NCBI GenBank assembly: GCA_963751795.1
Contig: CAVVVI010000001.1
Coordinates: forward strand, 254,411 to 318,410
Reading direction: 5' to 3'
Source: BOG-908 sp963751795
Lineage (GTDB): Bacteria > Pseudomonadota > Alphaproteobacteria > Acetobacterales > Acetobacteraceae
Length of the DNA: 64,000 bases
Shown here one piece after another: positions 53,962 to 62,335 of this stretch. The notes beneath the pieces were generated by a model. The model did not search any database, was not told the DNA's origin, and worked only from the letters and a program-made list of their open reading frames with translations. The stretch's first letter is position 1; every line of letters begins with the position of its first letter. The translations under genes and the position numbers were made by a program.

Positions 53962-56202
53962 TCAGCCGGGCGCCCTCCGCCGATCGACAAACTCCGCAGC
54001 GCTGAGCAAACCCAACGTGAGACTGCCGCCGAAAAACAGCAGCCACATCGTCCGGCTGAATGGCGGAGAATACCGCCACTCGATCTCGGACTTTCCGGAC
54101 GGTAGGTCGATCGCCTGAAACAGCCCGTCCTGCACCGCGATTCCGGCGCGGTGGCCGTTCACCCGGGCGTGCCAGCCGGGATAGAATAATTCGCGCCTGA
54201 CAAGCCGAGCCGGAGACTTGCAGGAGGCGTGCATGATGGTGCGCTCCGACACCACGATGTTGCAGTTGCCGTTGAGCGCTTCGACATAAGGTTTGGCGTT
54301 CGGCACTTCGAAGATGTCGGTCCGGTCGTCGTGATAGATGCGTTGCGGCCCGCCTGCGCCGGTGAGTGTGAAGAGGTGCACCGCGCTCGGGGCCGCGATG
54401 TAACGCACGCCGATCGCCGCGAACGCGCGGTATCTGTCCGAAACCAGAAGTGCCTGGTCCCAGGATGTCTCGCCCAGAGTAGGAAACATTCCTGGTATGG
54501 CCGCCGGGTCGAGGTGAGCATGCACGTAATCCGACCAGATGAGCGGAACCGGGATGTCCTCGTAGGCGATCGTATCGAGCTTCAGTATTGCGCCATAGTT
54601 CGGGAACAGCAGGTCGTTGGTCGAGAAAGCGCGGTAGGTTCCTTGGTGTTCTTTCAGGAACACGATGGATGCGTCGGCAATGCGCGCATCCGTCAATCCG
54701 GAGAGGGTGGCTGTGAGGAAAAGCGCGAGGGCGTCGATGACGACGAGCGCTCCGATCGCGCGATGATAAGCGTGTGCTCTTGGCAGGCGAAGCATCAGAG
54801 TCAATGCGGCTGCGGAGCAGGCGGCCCAGGCGATGGACGTGAGCGTGAATGGAATGGTTGGGTGGCCAACGCGGAAAATGGCCAGAAATCGCGGTGCGGC
54901 CAGTACGAGGCTGAAGCCAGCAGCGACAGCCCAGCCGAGCGCCGCCGCGCGTGGCACCTTGTAGGCAGGTGCTGAGATGTAGTCGTTCAATGCCAAAGCA
55001 GCGAGTGTGCAGGCCGCCATCTCCACCGACGGCATGCCGTATCGGGACAGGAAAACAAGCTGGACGCCTGGTATGGCCCGCACGAGCTGCGTTGCGATCG
55101 GCAGGTGAAACATGGCGGCCAACAGAGCGACCATCCACGCACCCAGGAAGAGCCGCATCGGCCTCGGAACCAGGCCCGTCCTGACGAGCGCGCAAAGCGC
55201 GAGCAGTGGCGCTGCTGCCCCCAGATAGCCGCCGCATTTGGCCCAGAAAGGGAGGTCCATGTCGTACAGGATGGGGCCGAAGACATATGGGAAGAGCAGG
55301 GCGGCCGCGTGGGCCAAGCCGAGGTGAATGTCGACCGAAATGCCGTGCGGCCCGAGAGAAGATACGGGTAACGAGATGAGGAACGGCAGCACGGCGGGAG
55401 CAGACAGAGCCAGCCCGGCGACGCCACCGACAGCGACTCGCCTTGCAAACAGCCAGCGGATTGCCCGCGGCAGACTGCACAGCCGCATGACAGCCCAACC
55501 CAGCCCAAGGAGGCCGTCAACGAAAGCGACTTCGGGGAACCCTGCCACAAGCGACCCCGCAATCGCGAGTGCAATCAATGCCTCACCGCCGCGCCGGCCC
55601 TGCAACGCCAGTGTGCGCGTCCGCTCCAATCCCCATAACAGAAGCGGCATGAAGGCGATGGGCAAGGAGGGCGCGTCAGCATACCAAGCAAACGTGCCGT
55701 TCAGTTGAAACAGCGCAGAGCCGAGCACGGCCGCCCAGCCGGACAGGCCCAGCGCGCCCAGAAAGCCCAGCATGCTCAGTCCGGCGAAGATCTGCAGCGC
55801 GATCTTCAGGTAGAGCACGCCGTGAGCGAAATGCAGAAGCAGGACGAAGGGCAGCAGAAAGGCTGCGGGCTGCATCTCGGCGGCCAGCGGCAGGCCCACG
55901 CCGGCGTACGGGTTCCACCACGGTAATCGGCCATTTAGCCAGGAATCCGCGGCCAGCTTGCCGAGCGTCATCGTCGTCAGGCCAGCATTGCCGTCGATGA
56001 ACGGCTTACCGGCGAGCAGGCCGGATTCCGGGTGCAACGGCATATCCGAGACGAACAGGAGTGGGTTCGTATCGACGAGGCCGAGCAATTCGGGCAGGTG
56101 ACCAAGAAACGGAATGAGGCAGAGCAAAAGCACGAATTGTGGGCTCGAGAACAAGCGCCCAGTCGGTATTTCCATCGGATCCTGCTGCATTGATTGGCCC
56201 AT
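53962..56202 (-). CDS. YfhO-like multi-pass membrane protein (746 aa)
   Basis: About twelve transmembrane helices fill residues 20-500, followed by a C-terminal soluble part ending in two more helices. The loop after the first helix, NPLLFVSDMPLHPESGLLAG, and LPWWNPYAGVGLPLAAEMQP resemble the YfhO/GT-C superfamily, whose luminal loop often carries an Asp and a W-N-P motif. RRELFYPGWHARVNGHRAGI near the C-terminus is the beta-rich segment that also marks YfhO proteins. In Bacillus YfhO glycosylates teichoic acid; here the acceptor is unknown. The base composition is visibly less GC-rich than in flanking genes. The start at ATG 56202 is tentative; the frame is open to 56295. Confidence 0.78.
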   Translation of the reverse strand: MGQSMQQDPMEIPTGRLFSSPQFVLLLCLIPFLGHLPELLGLVDTNPLLFVSDMPLHPESGLLAGKPFIDGNAGLTTMTLGKLAADSWLNGRLPWWNPYAGVGLPLAAEMQPAAFLLPFVLLLHFAHGVLYLKIALQIFAGLSMLGFLGALGLSGWAAVLGSALFQLNGTFAWYADAPSLPIAFMPLLLWGLERTRTLALQGRRGGEALIALAIAGSLVAGFPEVAFVDGLLGLGWAVMRLCSLPRAIRWLFARRVAVGGVAGLALSAPAVLPFLISLPVSSLGPHGISVDIHLGLAHAAALLFPYVFGPILYDMDLPFWAKCGGYLGAAAPLLALCALVRTGLVPRPMRLFLGAWMVALLAAMFHLPIATQLVRAIPGVQLVFLSRYGMPSVEMAACTLAALALNDYISAPAYKVPRAAALGWAVAAGFSLVLAAPRFLAIFRVGHPTIPFTLTSIAWAACSAAALTLMLRLPRAHAYHRAIGALVVIDALALFLTATLSGLTDARIADASIVFLKEHQGTYRAFSTNDLLFPNYGAILKLDTIAYEDIPVPLIWSDYVHAHLDPAAIPGMFPTLGETSWDQALLVSDRYRAFAAIGVRYIAAPSAVHLFTLTGAGGPQRIYHDDRTDIFEVPNAKPYVEALNGNCNIVVSERTIMHASCKSPARLVRRELFYPGWHARVNGHRAGIAVQDGLFQAIDLPSGKSEIEWRYSPPFSRTMWLLFFGGSLTLGLLSAAEFVDRRRAPG

Positions 56203-56346
56203 GCTGGTCAGCGGCCCGCCGCCGACAGAAATCTGGCGGCCGCAAGGGTCGCACGAAACGCTATTGCGCTGTTCCAGCAGAACGTTCCCGAACATCCGTG
56301 GGCGGATGGTGGGACGCGCCGGTGAATGGTCGGCCCGCCTTCACCC

Positions 56347-59106
56347 CTAATGCGCCTCGGCCCAACTGTCCCCAATCCCGGTCTCCACCGTCAAAGGCAC
56401 GCTCAGGCAAGCCGCGCCCTCCATCACCCGGCGTGCTACGGCGGCGACCGTTTCGGCCTCCGCGTCCGGAGCTTCGAACAGTAATTCGTCGTGCACGCTC
56501 AGCAGCAGGCGCGCGGTCAGGCCGGCTTCGCGCAACGCTGCGGGAATGCGCACCATGGCGCGCTTGATCATGTCGGCGGCGCCGCCCTGCAGCGGCGCGT
56601 TGATGGCCTGGCGCTCGGCGCCGGCGCGGCGCTGCATGTTGCGGTCGGCGATGCCGGGGATGGTGCAGCGGCGGCCGAACGGTGTTGTCACGTAGCCGTG
56701 GATGCGCGCTTCTTCCTTGGTGCGTTCCATGTAGGCGCGGATGCCGGGGTAGCGTTCGAAATAGGCGGCGATGTAGGTGCCGGCCTCGCCTGCATCGATG
56801 CCGAGCTGGCGGGCCAGGCCGAACGCGCTGATGCCGTAGATGATGCCGAAATTGATCGCCTTGGCGCGGCTGCGCGTCACCCTGTCCATCTGCTCCAGCG
56901 GCACGCCGAACACTTCGCTGGCGGTGCGGGCATGGATGTCCTGTCCGGTGGAGAAGGCTTCCTTCAGCGCGGGTATGTCGGCGACATGGGCGAGCAGGCG
57001 CAGCTCGATCTGGCTGTAATCGGCGCTGACCAGCTCATGGCCGGGGTCCGCGACAAAGGCGCGGCGGATGCGGCCGCCTTCCTCGGTGCGGATGGGGATG
57101 TTCTGCAAATTGGGGTCGTTGCTGGACAGGCGGCCGGTGCTGGTGGCGGCCATGGCGTAGCTGGTGTGCACACGGCCGGTGGCGGGGTTGATCTCCTCGA
57201 CCAGCGCATCGGCATAGGTCGATTTCAGCTTGCTGAGCTGGCGCCATTCCAGCACGCGGCCGGGCAGTTCGTGGCCCAGATCGGCCAGCGTCTGCAGCAC
57301 GTTGGCGTCGGTAGCCCATTGGCCGGAGGGGCTGCGTTTGCCGCCGGGCATGCCCTGCTCGTCGAACAGCACCTCGCCGAGCTGCTTGGGGCTGCCCAGG
57401 CCGAACGGGTGGCCGGCCAGGCGGTGGGCCTGTTCCTCGATGCTGGCCATGCGGCCGGCGAAATCGGCCGAAAGGCGGCGCAATTCAGCTTCGTCCACGC
57501 GGATGCCGGCGTGTCTCGGCTTCGGCCAGCACCGGGACCAGGCGGCGTTCGATCTGTTCGTACAGCCCAAGCGCCTGGTGCTTGCGCAGGCGGGGCGCAG
57601 CAGGGCCCACAGGCGCAGGGAAACGTCGGCGGCTTCGGCGGCATAGGCGGCGGCGCGGCCGACGGGCACGTTTGCGAAGGTGAGGCGGTTGCGGCCGGTG
57701 CCGGTGGTCTCGTCGAGCGATTTGGGCGTGTGGCCGAGATGCAGCGGCGCGAGGTCGGCCAGGCCGTGGTCGTGCGCGCCGGCAGCCTGGGCGAAGCTGA
57801 GCAGCATCGGATCGTCCTGCGGCTCGGGCGGCATGGTGCCCGCAGCCTGCAGCACCAGGCGCGCATACTTGGCATTGGCGGTGATCTTCAGCACCGATGG
57901 ATCGGCCAGCAGCGGTGCCAGCAAAGCCAGCGTTTCGGCGGCTGGCAGGCGCGGCTCGGTCAGTTCCTCGATCGGCAGGGGGATGTAGCAGGCGCGGCCC
58001 GGCGCGGTGGCCAGGCCGATGCCCAGCAGGCGGGCGCGCCAGGGGCGGGGGTCCAGATCGGTCTGCACATGCAGGGCGACGCGGCGGGCGCGTGTGGCCT
58101 CTGCAATCCAGCCGGCCAGCGTGGCGGCATCGGCCACCACCTCGTAGGGGCCATAGGCGGCCGCCGGGCCAGCCGGGCGGGCAGCGTCCGCCTCCGGCTC
58201 GGCCGGCGTATCCAGCAGGCCCAGCCGCAGGGCGGTGCTGCGGAAGCCCATGCCGTGCAGCCAGTCCGACAGGCGGGTGCGGTCCAGCGCCTCGCTGCGC
58301 ATCGCCTCGATGGGCAGCGGCATCGGCGCCTCGTCGCACAGCCGCACCAGCTTTTTGGAAATGCGCGCCGCCTCGGCATGGGCGATCAGGTTGTCGCGGC
58401 GCTTGGAGGGCTTCATGCCGGGGGCGGCGTCCAGCACCGCTTCGAGGCTGCCATACTGGTTGATCAGCTCGGCGGCGCCCTTGGGCCCGATGCCGGGCAC
58501 GCCGGGCACGTTGTCCACGCTGTCGCCCATCAGGGACTGCACGTCGATCACCAGCTCGGGCGGCACGCCGAACTTCTCCATCACCTCGGCCGGCCCGATC
58601 GGCTTCTGCTTGATCGGGTCGAGCATCGTCACGCCGGGGCGCACGAGCTGCATCAGATCCTTGTCGGAGCTGACGATGGTGACGGTCGCACCCGCCTCCA
58701 GCCCGGCCTTCGCGTAGGCGGCGATCAGGTCGTCGGCTTCCCAATCCTCCAGCTCCACGCAGGCGATACCAAAAGCGGCCGTGGCATCGCGCACCAGCTT
58801 GAATTGCGGCACGAGCTCGCTCGGCGGTTCCGGCCGCTGCGCCTTGTAGCGGTCGTAGATGCGGTTTCGGAACGTTTGGCTGCCGGCATCGAACACCACG
58901 GCCAGATGCGTGCCGACATGGGCGGCCAGGAAGCGCGCCATCATGTTCGTGAAGCCGAACACGGCGTTCACCGGCGTGCCGTCGGCCCGCGTCATCGGCG
59001 GCAAAGCATGGAAGGCGCGGAAGATGTAGCCGGAGCCGTCCACCAGAACCAGGCTGGGTGCTGCGCTGCCGGCCGCCGCCGCCGCCGGAACGGGCGCCTC
59101 GGGCAC
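56347..59106 (-). CDS. polA: DNA polymerase I, proofreading residues replaced
   Basis: The product is PolA, used in Okazaki-fragment processing and repair. The N-terminal 5'-3' exonuclease domain reads LVLVDGSGYIFRAFHAL, EDWEADDLIAAYA, SSDKDLMQLV and DSVDNVPGVPGIGPKGAAEL. The polymerase domain shows DYSQIELRLLAHV (motif A), RAKAINFGIIYGISAFGLAR (motif B) and SVHDELLFEAP (motif C). In the central 3'-5' exonuclease domain the metal ligands are missing: His346 and Gln348 where E. coli has Asp355 and Glu357, Ala415 for Asp424 and Ala492 for Asp501. Between about 57592 and 57515 the frame is displaced and then restored by opposite one-base changes. The natural reading there is LRKHQALGLYEQIERRLV. 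GTG 59106 start; 919 aa. Confidence 0.95.
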   Translation of the reverse strand: MPEAPVPAAAAAGSAAPSLVLVDGSGYIFRAFHALPPMTRADGTPVNAVFGFTNMMARFLAAHVGTHLAVVFDAGSQTFRNRIYDRYKAQRPEPPSELVPQFKLVRDATAAFGIACVELEDWEADDLIAAYAKAGLEAGATVTIVSSDKDLMQLVRPGVTMLDPIKQKPIGPAEVMEKFGVPPELVIDVQSLMGDSVDNVPGVPGIGPKGAAELINQYGSLEAVLDAAPGMKPSKRRDNLIAHAEAARISKKLVRLCDEAPMPLPIEAMRSEALDRTRLSDWLHGMGFRSTALRLGLLDTPAEPEADAARPAGPAAAYGPYEVVADAATLAGWIAEATRARRVALHVQTDLDPRPWRARLLGIGLATAPGRACYIPLPIEELTEPRLPAAETLALLAPLLADPSVLKITANAKYARLVLQAAGTMPPEPQDDPMLLSFAQAAGAHDHGLADLAPLHLGHTPKSLDETTGTGRNRLTFANVPVGRAAAYAAEAADVSLRLWALLRPACASTRRLGCTNRSNAAWSRCWPKPRHAGIRVDEAELRRLSADFAGRMASIEEQAHRLAGHPFGLGSPKQLGEVLFDEQGMPGGKRSPSGQWATDANVLQTLADLGHELPGRVLEWRQLSKLKSTYADALVEEINPATGRVHTSYAMAATSTGRLSSNDPNLQNIPIRTEEGGRIRRAFVADPGHELVSADYSQIELRLLAHVADIPALKEAFSTGQDIHARTASEVFGVPLEQMDRVTRSRAKAINFGIIYGISAFGLARQLGIDAGEAGTYIAAYFERYPGIRAYMERTKEEARIHGYVTTPFGRRCTIPGIADRNMQRRAGAERQAINAPLQGGAADMIKRAMVRIPAALREAGLTARLLLSVHDELLFEAPDAEAETVAAVARRVMEGAACLSVPLTVETGIGDSWAEAH

Positions 59107-59151
59107 GAGAGCCTCGGGGGCGCCTCGGGCGGGGGCGCGGCCAGGTCGGTG

Positions 59152-59358
59152 CTAATGGTCCTCGTCCACCGTGCCGGGCTTGAGCACGAACACGCGCGAG
59201 CACCACGGGCAGAAGGTCTGCTGGTGTTCGATGCGCAGCCACACGCGCGGGTGGCCTAACGGGCCGTCGCCGCCGTCGCAGGAGACCACGCGGCTATCCA
59301 CCACGATCGTCTCGATCGTGCCGAAAGCGGGGGTTGGGGTTGAGGCGCCAAACGCCAT
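59152..59358 (-). CDS. Zinc-finger domain protein, CHCC type (68 aa)
   Basis: The short protein contains ETIVVDSRVVSCDGGDGPLG, HPRVWLRI and FCPWCSRVFVLK, giving the Cys-His-Cys-x2-Cys zinc ligands of the zf-CHCC family (COG4391). This family is common in alphaproteobacteria and homologous to the respiratory complex I subunit NDUFS6. Its bacterial role is not established. ATG 59358. It lies 45 bases upstream of polA on the same strand and is divergent from the hydrolase gene. Confidence 0.88.
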   Translation of the reverse strand: MAFGASTPTPAFGTIETIVVDSRVVSCDGGDGPLGHPRVWLRIEHQQTFCPWCSRVFVLKPGTVDEDH

Positions 59359-59390
59359 ACTAGGTCCTGACGGTTGCGGAGCTGCTGGGG

Positions 59391-60485
59391 ATGTCGGGCA
59401 TACTACGCTGGGTCGGCGCGGTTTCAACCGCAGCCTGCGTTCTGCTGCTGCCGCCGCGTGCCGGCGGTCCGGGCCGGGCCAGCGCCGCGGTGGCCGCGAT
59501 GGCTGCCGCGCCCGGGTTTCCGGCGCCGGATCTGACCTTCACCATGCGCGATGGCACCGTGCTGCCGGCGCGGCTATGGCGCCCGCCCGCCGGCGCGGCA
59601 CCGGCCGGCATCGTGCTGGCGCTGCATGGTTTCACCGACAGCCGGGATGCCTGGGAGTATCCCGCGCCGGCCTTCACCGCGGCCGGCTACACCGTGATCG
59701 CACCCGACCAGCGGGGCTTCGGCGCTACCGCCCAGCGCGGCGGCTGGGCCGGGCAGGCGGTGATGATCGACGATGCCGCCGAGCTGGTGGCGCAATTGCG
59801 CGCCCGCTATCCGGGGCAGCGCCTGGTGCTGATGGGCGAGAGCATGGGCGGGGCGGTGGCGATCTGCCTGGCCGCCCGCGCGCCGGCCACGGCCGATGCC
59901 TATGTGCTGGATTCCCCGGCGGTGTGGGGCCGCGGACAGATGGCGCCCGGCGTGCGGGCCGCGCTGTGGACCGCCGCCGCGCTGGCGCCCGGCTGGCGGC
60001 TGAGCGGCAACGAGGTGAAGCTCGACATCGCGGCCACCGACAACCGCGCGGCGCTGCTGCGCCTCGCGCATGATCCGCTGACCACGCGCGGCGCCACCGT
60101 CGCCACGCTGCGCGGCCTGGTGGATCTGATGGATTCGGCGCAGGCCGGCATGGCGCATCTGCCGGCCGACACGCTGCTGCTAGCCGGTCGGCGGGACCAG
60201 GTGATCCCGCCCGCCGCCATGGCTGCCGCCTGGGCCAAGGCGCCGCCGCGGTGCGGCGGGCGTTCTACCTGGGCGGCTACCATCTGCTGTTCCGCGACAG
60301 GCCGCGCGCTGCCGCAGGGCGACGTGCTGGCCTGGCTGGCCCGTCCGGATGCCTGGCTGCCCTCGGGTGCCGACATCAACGCGGCAAGCTGGCGGGCCGA
60401 CCAGGCCTGGGCCGCCGACGTGTCGAGCGCGGCGCCGGCCGGCACGCTGGACGCGACGGCCGGGCGGAGTTCGTGGCCCTACTAG
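59391..60485 (+). CDS. Alpha/beta hydrolase, lysophospholipase-like, exported (364 aa)
   Basis: The N-terminus MSGILRWVGAVSTAACVLLL looks like a signal peptide or lipoprotein-type signal (Cys16). The hydrolase core shows LALHGFTDSRDAW, VIAPDQRGFGAT, the nucleophile elbow LMGESMGGAVAI and the acid in AGRRDQVIPP. The catalytic histidine lies in a stretch (about 60245-60305) where the frame is displaced and later restored: the natural reading is VRRAFYLGGYHLLFRDRPRA, while the open frame gives PRCGGRSTW. Two compensating one-base changes explain this. Likely a monoacylglycerol lipase or lysophospholipase relative; the substrate is unproven. Confidence 0.82.
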   Translation: MSGILRWVGAVSTAACVLLLPPRAGGPGRASAAVAAMAAAPGFPAPDLTFTMRDGTVLPARLWRPPAGAAPAGIVLALHGFTDSRDAWEYPAPAFTAAGYTVIAPDQRGFGATAQRGGWAGQAVMIDDAAELVAQLRARYPGQRLVLMGESMGGAVAICLAARAPATADAYVLDSPAVWGRGQMAPGVRAALWTAAALAPGWRLSGNEVKLDIAATDNRAALLRLAHDPLTTRGATVATLRGLVDLMDSAQAGMAHLPADTLLLAGRRDQVIPPAAMAAAWAKAPPRCGGRSTWAATICCSATGRALPQGDVLAWLARPDAWLPSGADINAASWRADQAWAADVSSAAPAGTLDATAGRSSWPY

Positions 60486-60498
60486 GCCGCTGCACGGC

Positions 60499-61902
60499 CT
60501 AGCGCGCGTGCATCGCCGCGATCAGCGGCAGCAGGGTCGCCACCGCGTCGGCCGTCTCGGCCGCCGCCACCGTCGCCGTCTGATCGGTCAGGATGCGCGG
60601 CAGACGGCTTTGCACCACGTGCCAGCCGCCGGTGGCTTGCATCTCCGCGCACAGCATCTCGCCGGCGGCCTTGGCCATGGCGTATTCCAGCATGCCCGCG
60701 GGGCGCAGCGCCACGGCAACCGAAGACGGGTAGAACGCCACTGCACTGCCCGTCCGCCTGGCAGCATTCGTGGAACGCCTCGACATAGAAGCGGCTGAAC
60801 CGGGCATAGGCGGCGGGCACGAACGCCTCCTGCTTCTGCAGGAAATCTGCGGGGTGACGCAATAATAGAGCTGGTTTGGCGCGCCGGCGGCGGCCGACTG
60901 CGGCGCCGCCGGCAGGGCGGCGTCGTAGGCCAGCGTTGTGCAGGCATCTGCACCGCGGGCGCTGTTGATGGCCTCGCGCAACGCGGCCGCATCCTGCCGG
61001 CCGCTGGCGTAGGTGATGGCCACGCGCGCGCCACCGGCGGCCAGCAGCATCGCCGTAGTCGCGCTCAGCCCGCGCGAGCCGCCGGCCACCAAAGCCTGCG
61101 TGCCGGCAAAGGCGTCCGGCGCAACATGGCCGGCCAGTTCCGCCATGGTGGGCAGCGCCACCGGGGCGTGCCGCGCGAAGGCCGACACCTTGCCGGCCAG
61201 CCCATCGCCCTGCACCGCGAGCTCGAGCAGGCGGAAGCGCTCGTCCAATTTGGCCACCGTAAAGCCGATGCCCTCCGCGCCCGCCGGCGGGCCGAGCGTA
61301 ACGGCCAGGCCGGCATAGATCGAGTGCAGGCCGGGGCAGACCATGCCCACCAGGCGGGAAGTCTGCGCCAGGCCGGAGAGCGTGCGGGCGGAGAGTGCGG
61401 CGGCAGCGTGCGGAAACGCCGCCGCGAAGGCGGCAGCGGGCACCGGGGCAGTCAGCCAGCCATGCCTCCCCGCCATCCCCGCCAGCTCCGGCGCATCCGG
61501 CGTGGCGGCATGCGGCACCGGCCGTTGCGCCAAGGCGGGCTCCGCCGCCTCACGCGGGCCGAATTTCAGCACTGCCATTACGGCGGCCAGCCCGGCCGTC
61601 AGCACCGTGATGCGGGCGCCGGCCTCGTCCTGCCGGGTGATCTGGATGGCGGTGTCCTGATCCAGCGGGATGAATTTGGCGAACTGCACCTTCAGATGCT
61701 GCAGGCGGGCGATCGGCATCCCGTCGCGGGCGAGGGTATCCAGCATCCACAGCAGGGCGTGGATGCCGTGCACCACCGGCGCGCCGGCCTGGGTGCGGCG
61801 GGCCGCCAGCGCGTCCATGTGCATGGGGTTGGTGTCGCCCGACAGGCCGGCGAACAGCGCCTGGTCGGCCTGGGTGAAGCGGCGGGTGGCCGAAGCGTGC
61901 AT
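60499..61902 (-). CDS. MaoC-like dehydratase fused to a short-chain dehydrogenase (467 aa)
   Basis: The N-terminal hot-dog domain (about residues 1-130) has FTQADQALFAGLSGDTNPMH and GAPVVHGIHALLWML, the (R)-hydratase pattern with catalytic Asp and His. A middle region (130-250) looks like a second degenerate hot-dog half. The C-terminal part is an SDR: QALVAGGSRGLSATTAMLLA (NAD(P) loop) and the YxxxK pair in EYAMAKAAGEM. Between about 60846 and 60750 the frame slips and returns; the natural reading there is FLQKQEAFVPAAYARFSRFY. The combination of hydratase and reductase would act successively on acyl thioesters or similar. ATG 61902 follows GGAAG. Confidence 0.82.
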   Translation of the reverse strand: MHASATRRFTQADQALFAGLSGDTNPMHMDALAARRTQAGAPVVHGIHALLWMLDTLARDGMPIARLQHLKVQFAKFIPLDQDTAIQITRQDEAGARITVLTAGLAAVMAVLKFGPREAAEPALAQRPVPHAATPDAPELAGMAGRHGWLTAPVPAAAFAAAFPHAAAALSARTLSGLAQTSRLVGMVCPGLHSIYAGLAVTLGPPAGAEGIGFTVAKLDERFRLLELAVQGDGLAGKVSAFARHAPVALPTMAELAGHVAPDAFAGTQALVAGGSRGLSATTAMLLAAGGARVAITYASGRQDAAALREAINSARGADACTTLAYDAALPAAPQSAAAGAPNQLYYCVTPQISCRSRRRSCPPPMPGSAASMSRRSTNAARRTGSAVAFYPSSVAVALRPAGMLEYAMAKAAGEMLCAEMQATGGWHVVQSRLPRILTDQTATVAAAETADAVATLLPLIAAMHAR

Positions 61903-61981
61903 CGTGGGTGGCTTCCGGGGCAAAGCGGGGCGCGCCCGCGCTTGGGGCAAACCGCATGCGTGCTGCCTCATTGTGGTGTGC

Positions 61982-62308
61982 ATGAGCAAGCATCACCCCG
62001 GCAAGCACGCTTTGGACGACACCCGGCCGCATAATGTGGAAACCGGCTGGACCGACGCGATCCTGATCTGCCGCAAATGCAGCCGCAAGCTGGATGGCGG
62101 CTACGGTGCCGACGGTGGGCAGAGCCTGCGGCGTGCCCTGCGCGAGGGGCTGCGCGCGCGCGGGCAGCGCCGGCAGATCGGGCTGATGGAGGTCGCCTGC
62201 CTGGGCGTGTGCCCCAAGCGGGGCGTCACCACGATGCGGGCCAGCCGGCCCGGCCTGCTCGTCGTGGTGCCCGCCGGCGGCGAAGCGGCGCTGCTGGACG
62301 AGCGCTGA
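61982..62308 (+). CDS. Thioredoxin-like [2Fe-2S] ferredoxin-type protein (108 aa)
   Basis: The protein shows AILICRKCSRKLDGG and MEVACLGVCPKRGVTTM, that is C-x2-C early and C-x3-C late. The paired cysteines resemble thioredoxin-like 2Fe-2S ferredoxins, also called (2Fe-2S) ferredoxin-domain or DUF1636-like proteins, which have CxxC and CxxxC sites. The N-terminal MSKHHPGKHALDDTRPHNVE is polar and unstructured. ATG 61982; the gene is divergent from the MaoC-SDR gene by 79 bases. Electron-transfer partner unknown. Confidence 0.72.
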   Translation: MSKHHPGKHALDDTRPHNVETGWTDAILICRKCSRKLDGGYGADGGQSLRRALREGLRARGQRRQIGLMEVACLGVCPKRGVTTMRASRPGLLVVVPAGGEAALLDER

Positions 62309-62335
62309 GGCTTCGGCTCCGGCCGGGCCGCCGGC

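Noticed and set aside
56491..59259. 922-codon plus-strand open frame opposite polA
   Set aside because: PolA motifs on the minus strand are decisive; the plus-strand product is Gly/Ala/His-rich without recognisable domains.
57515..60846. Paired frame slips as programmed ribosomal frameshifts
   Set aside because: There is no slippery heptamer with a downstream pseudoknot at these sites, and two opposite shifts in three separate genes would be needed.
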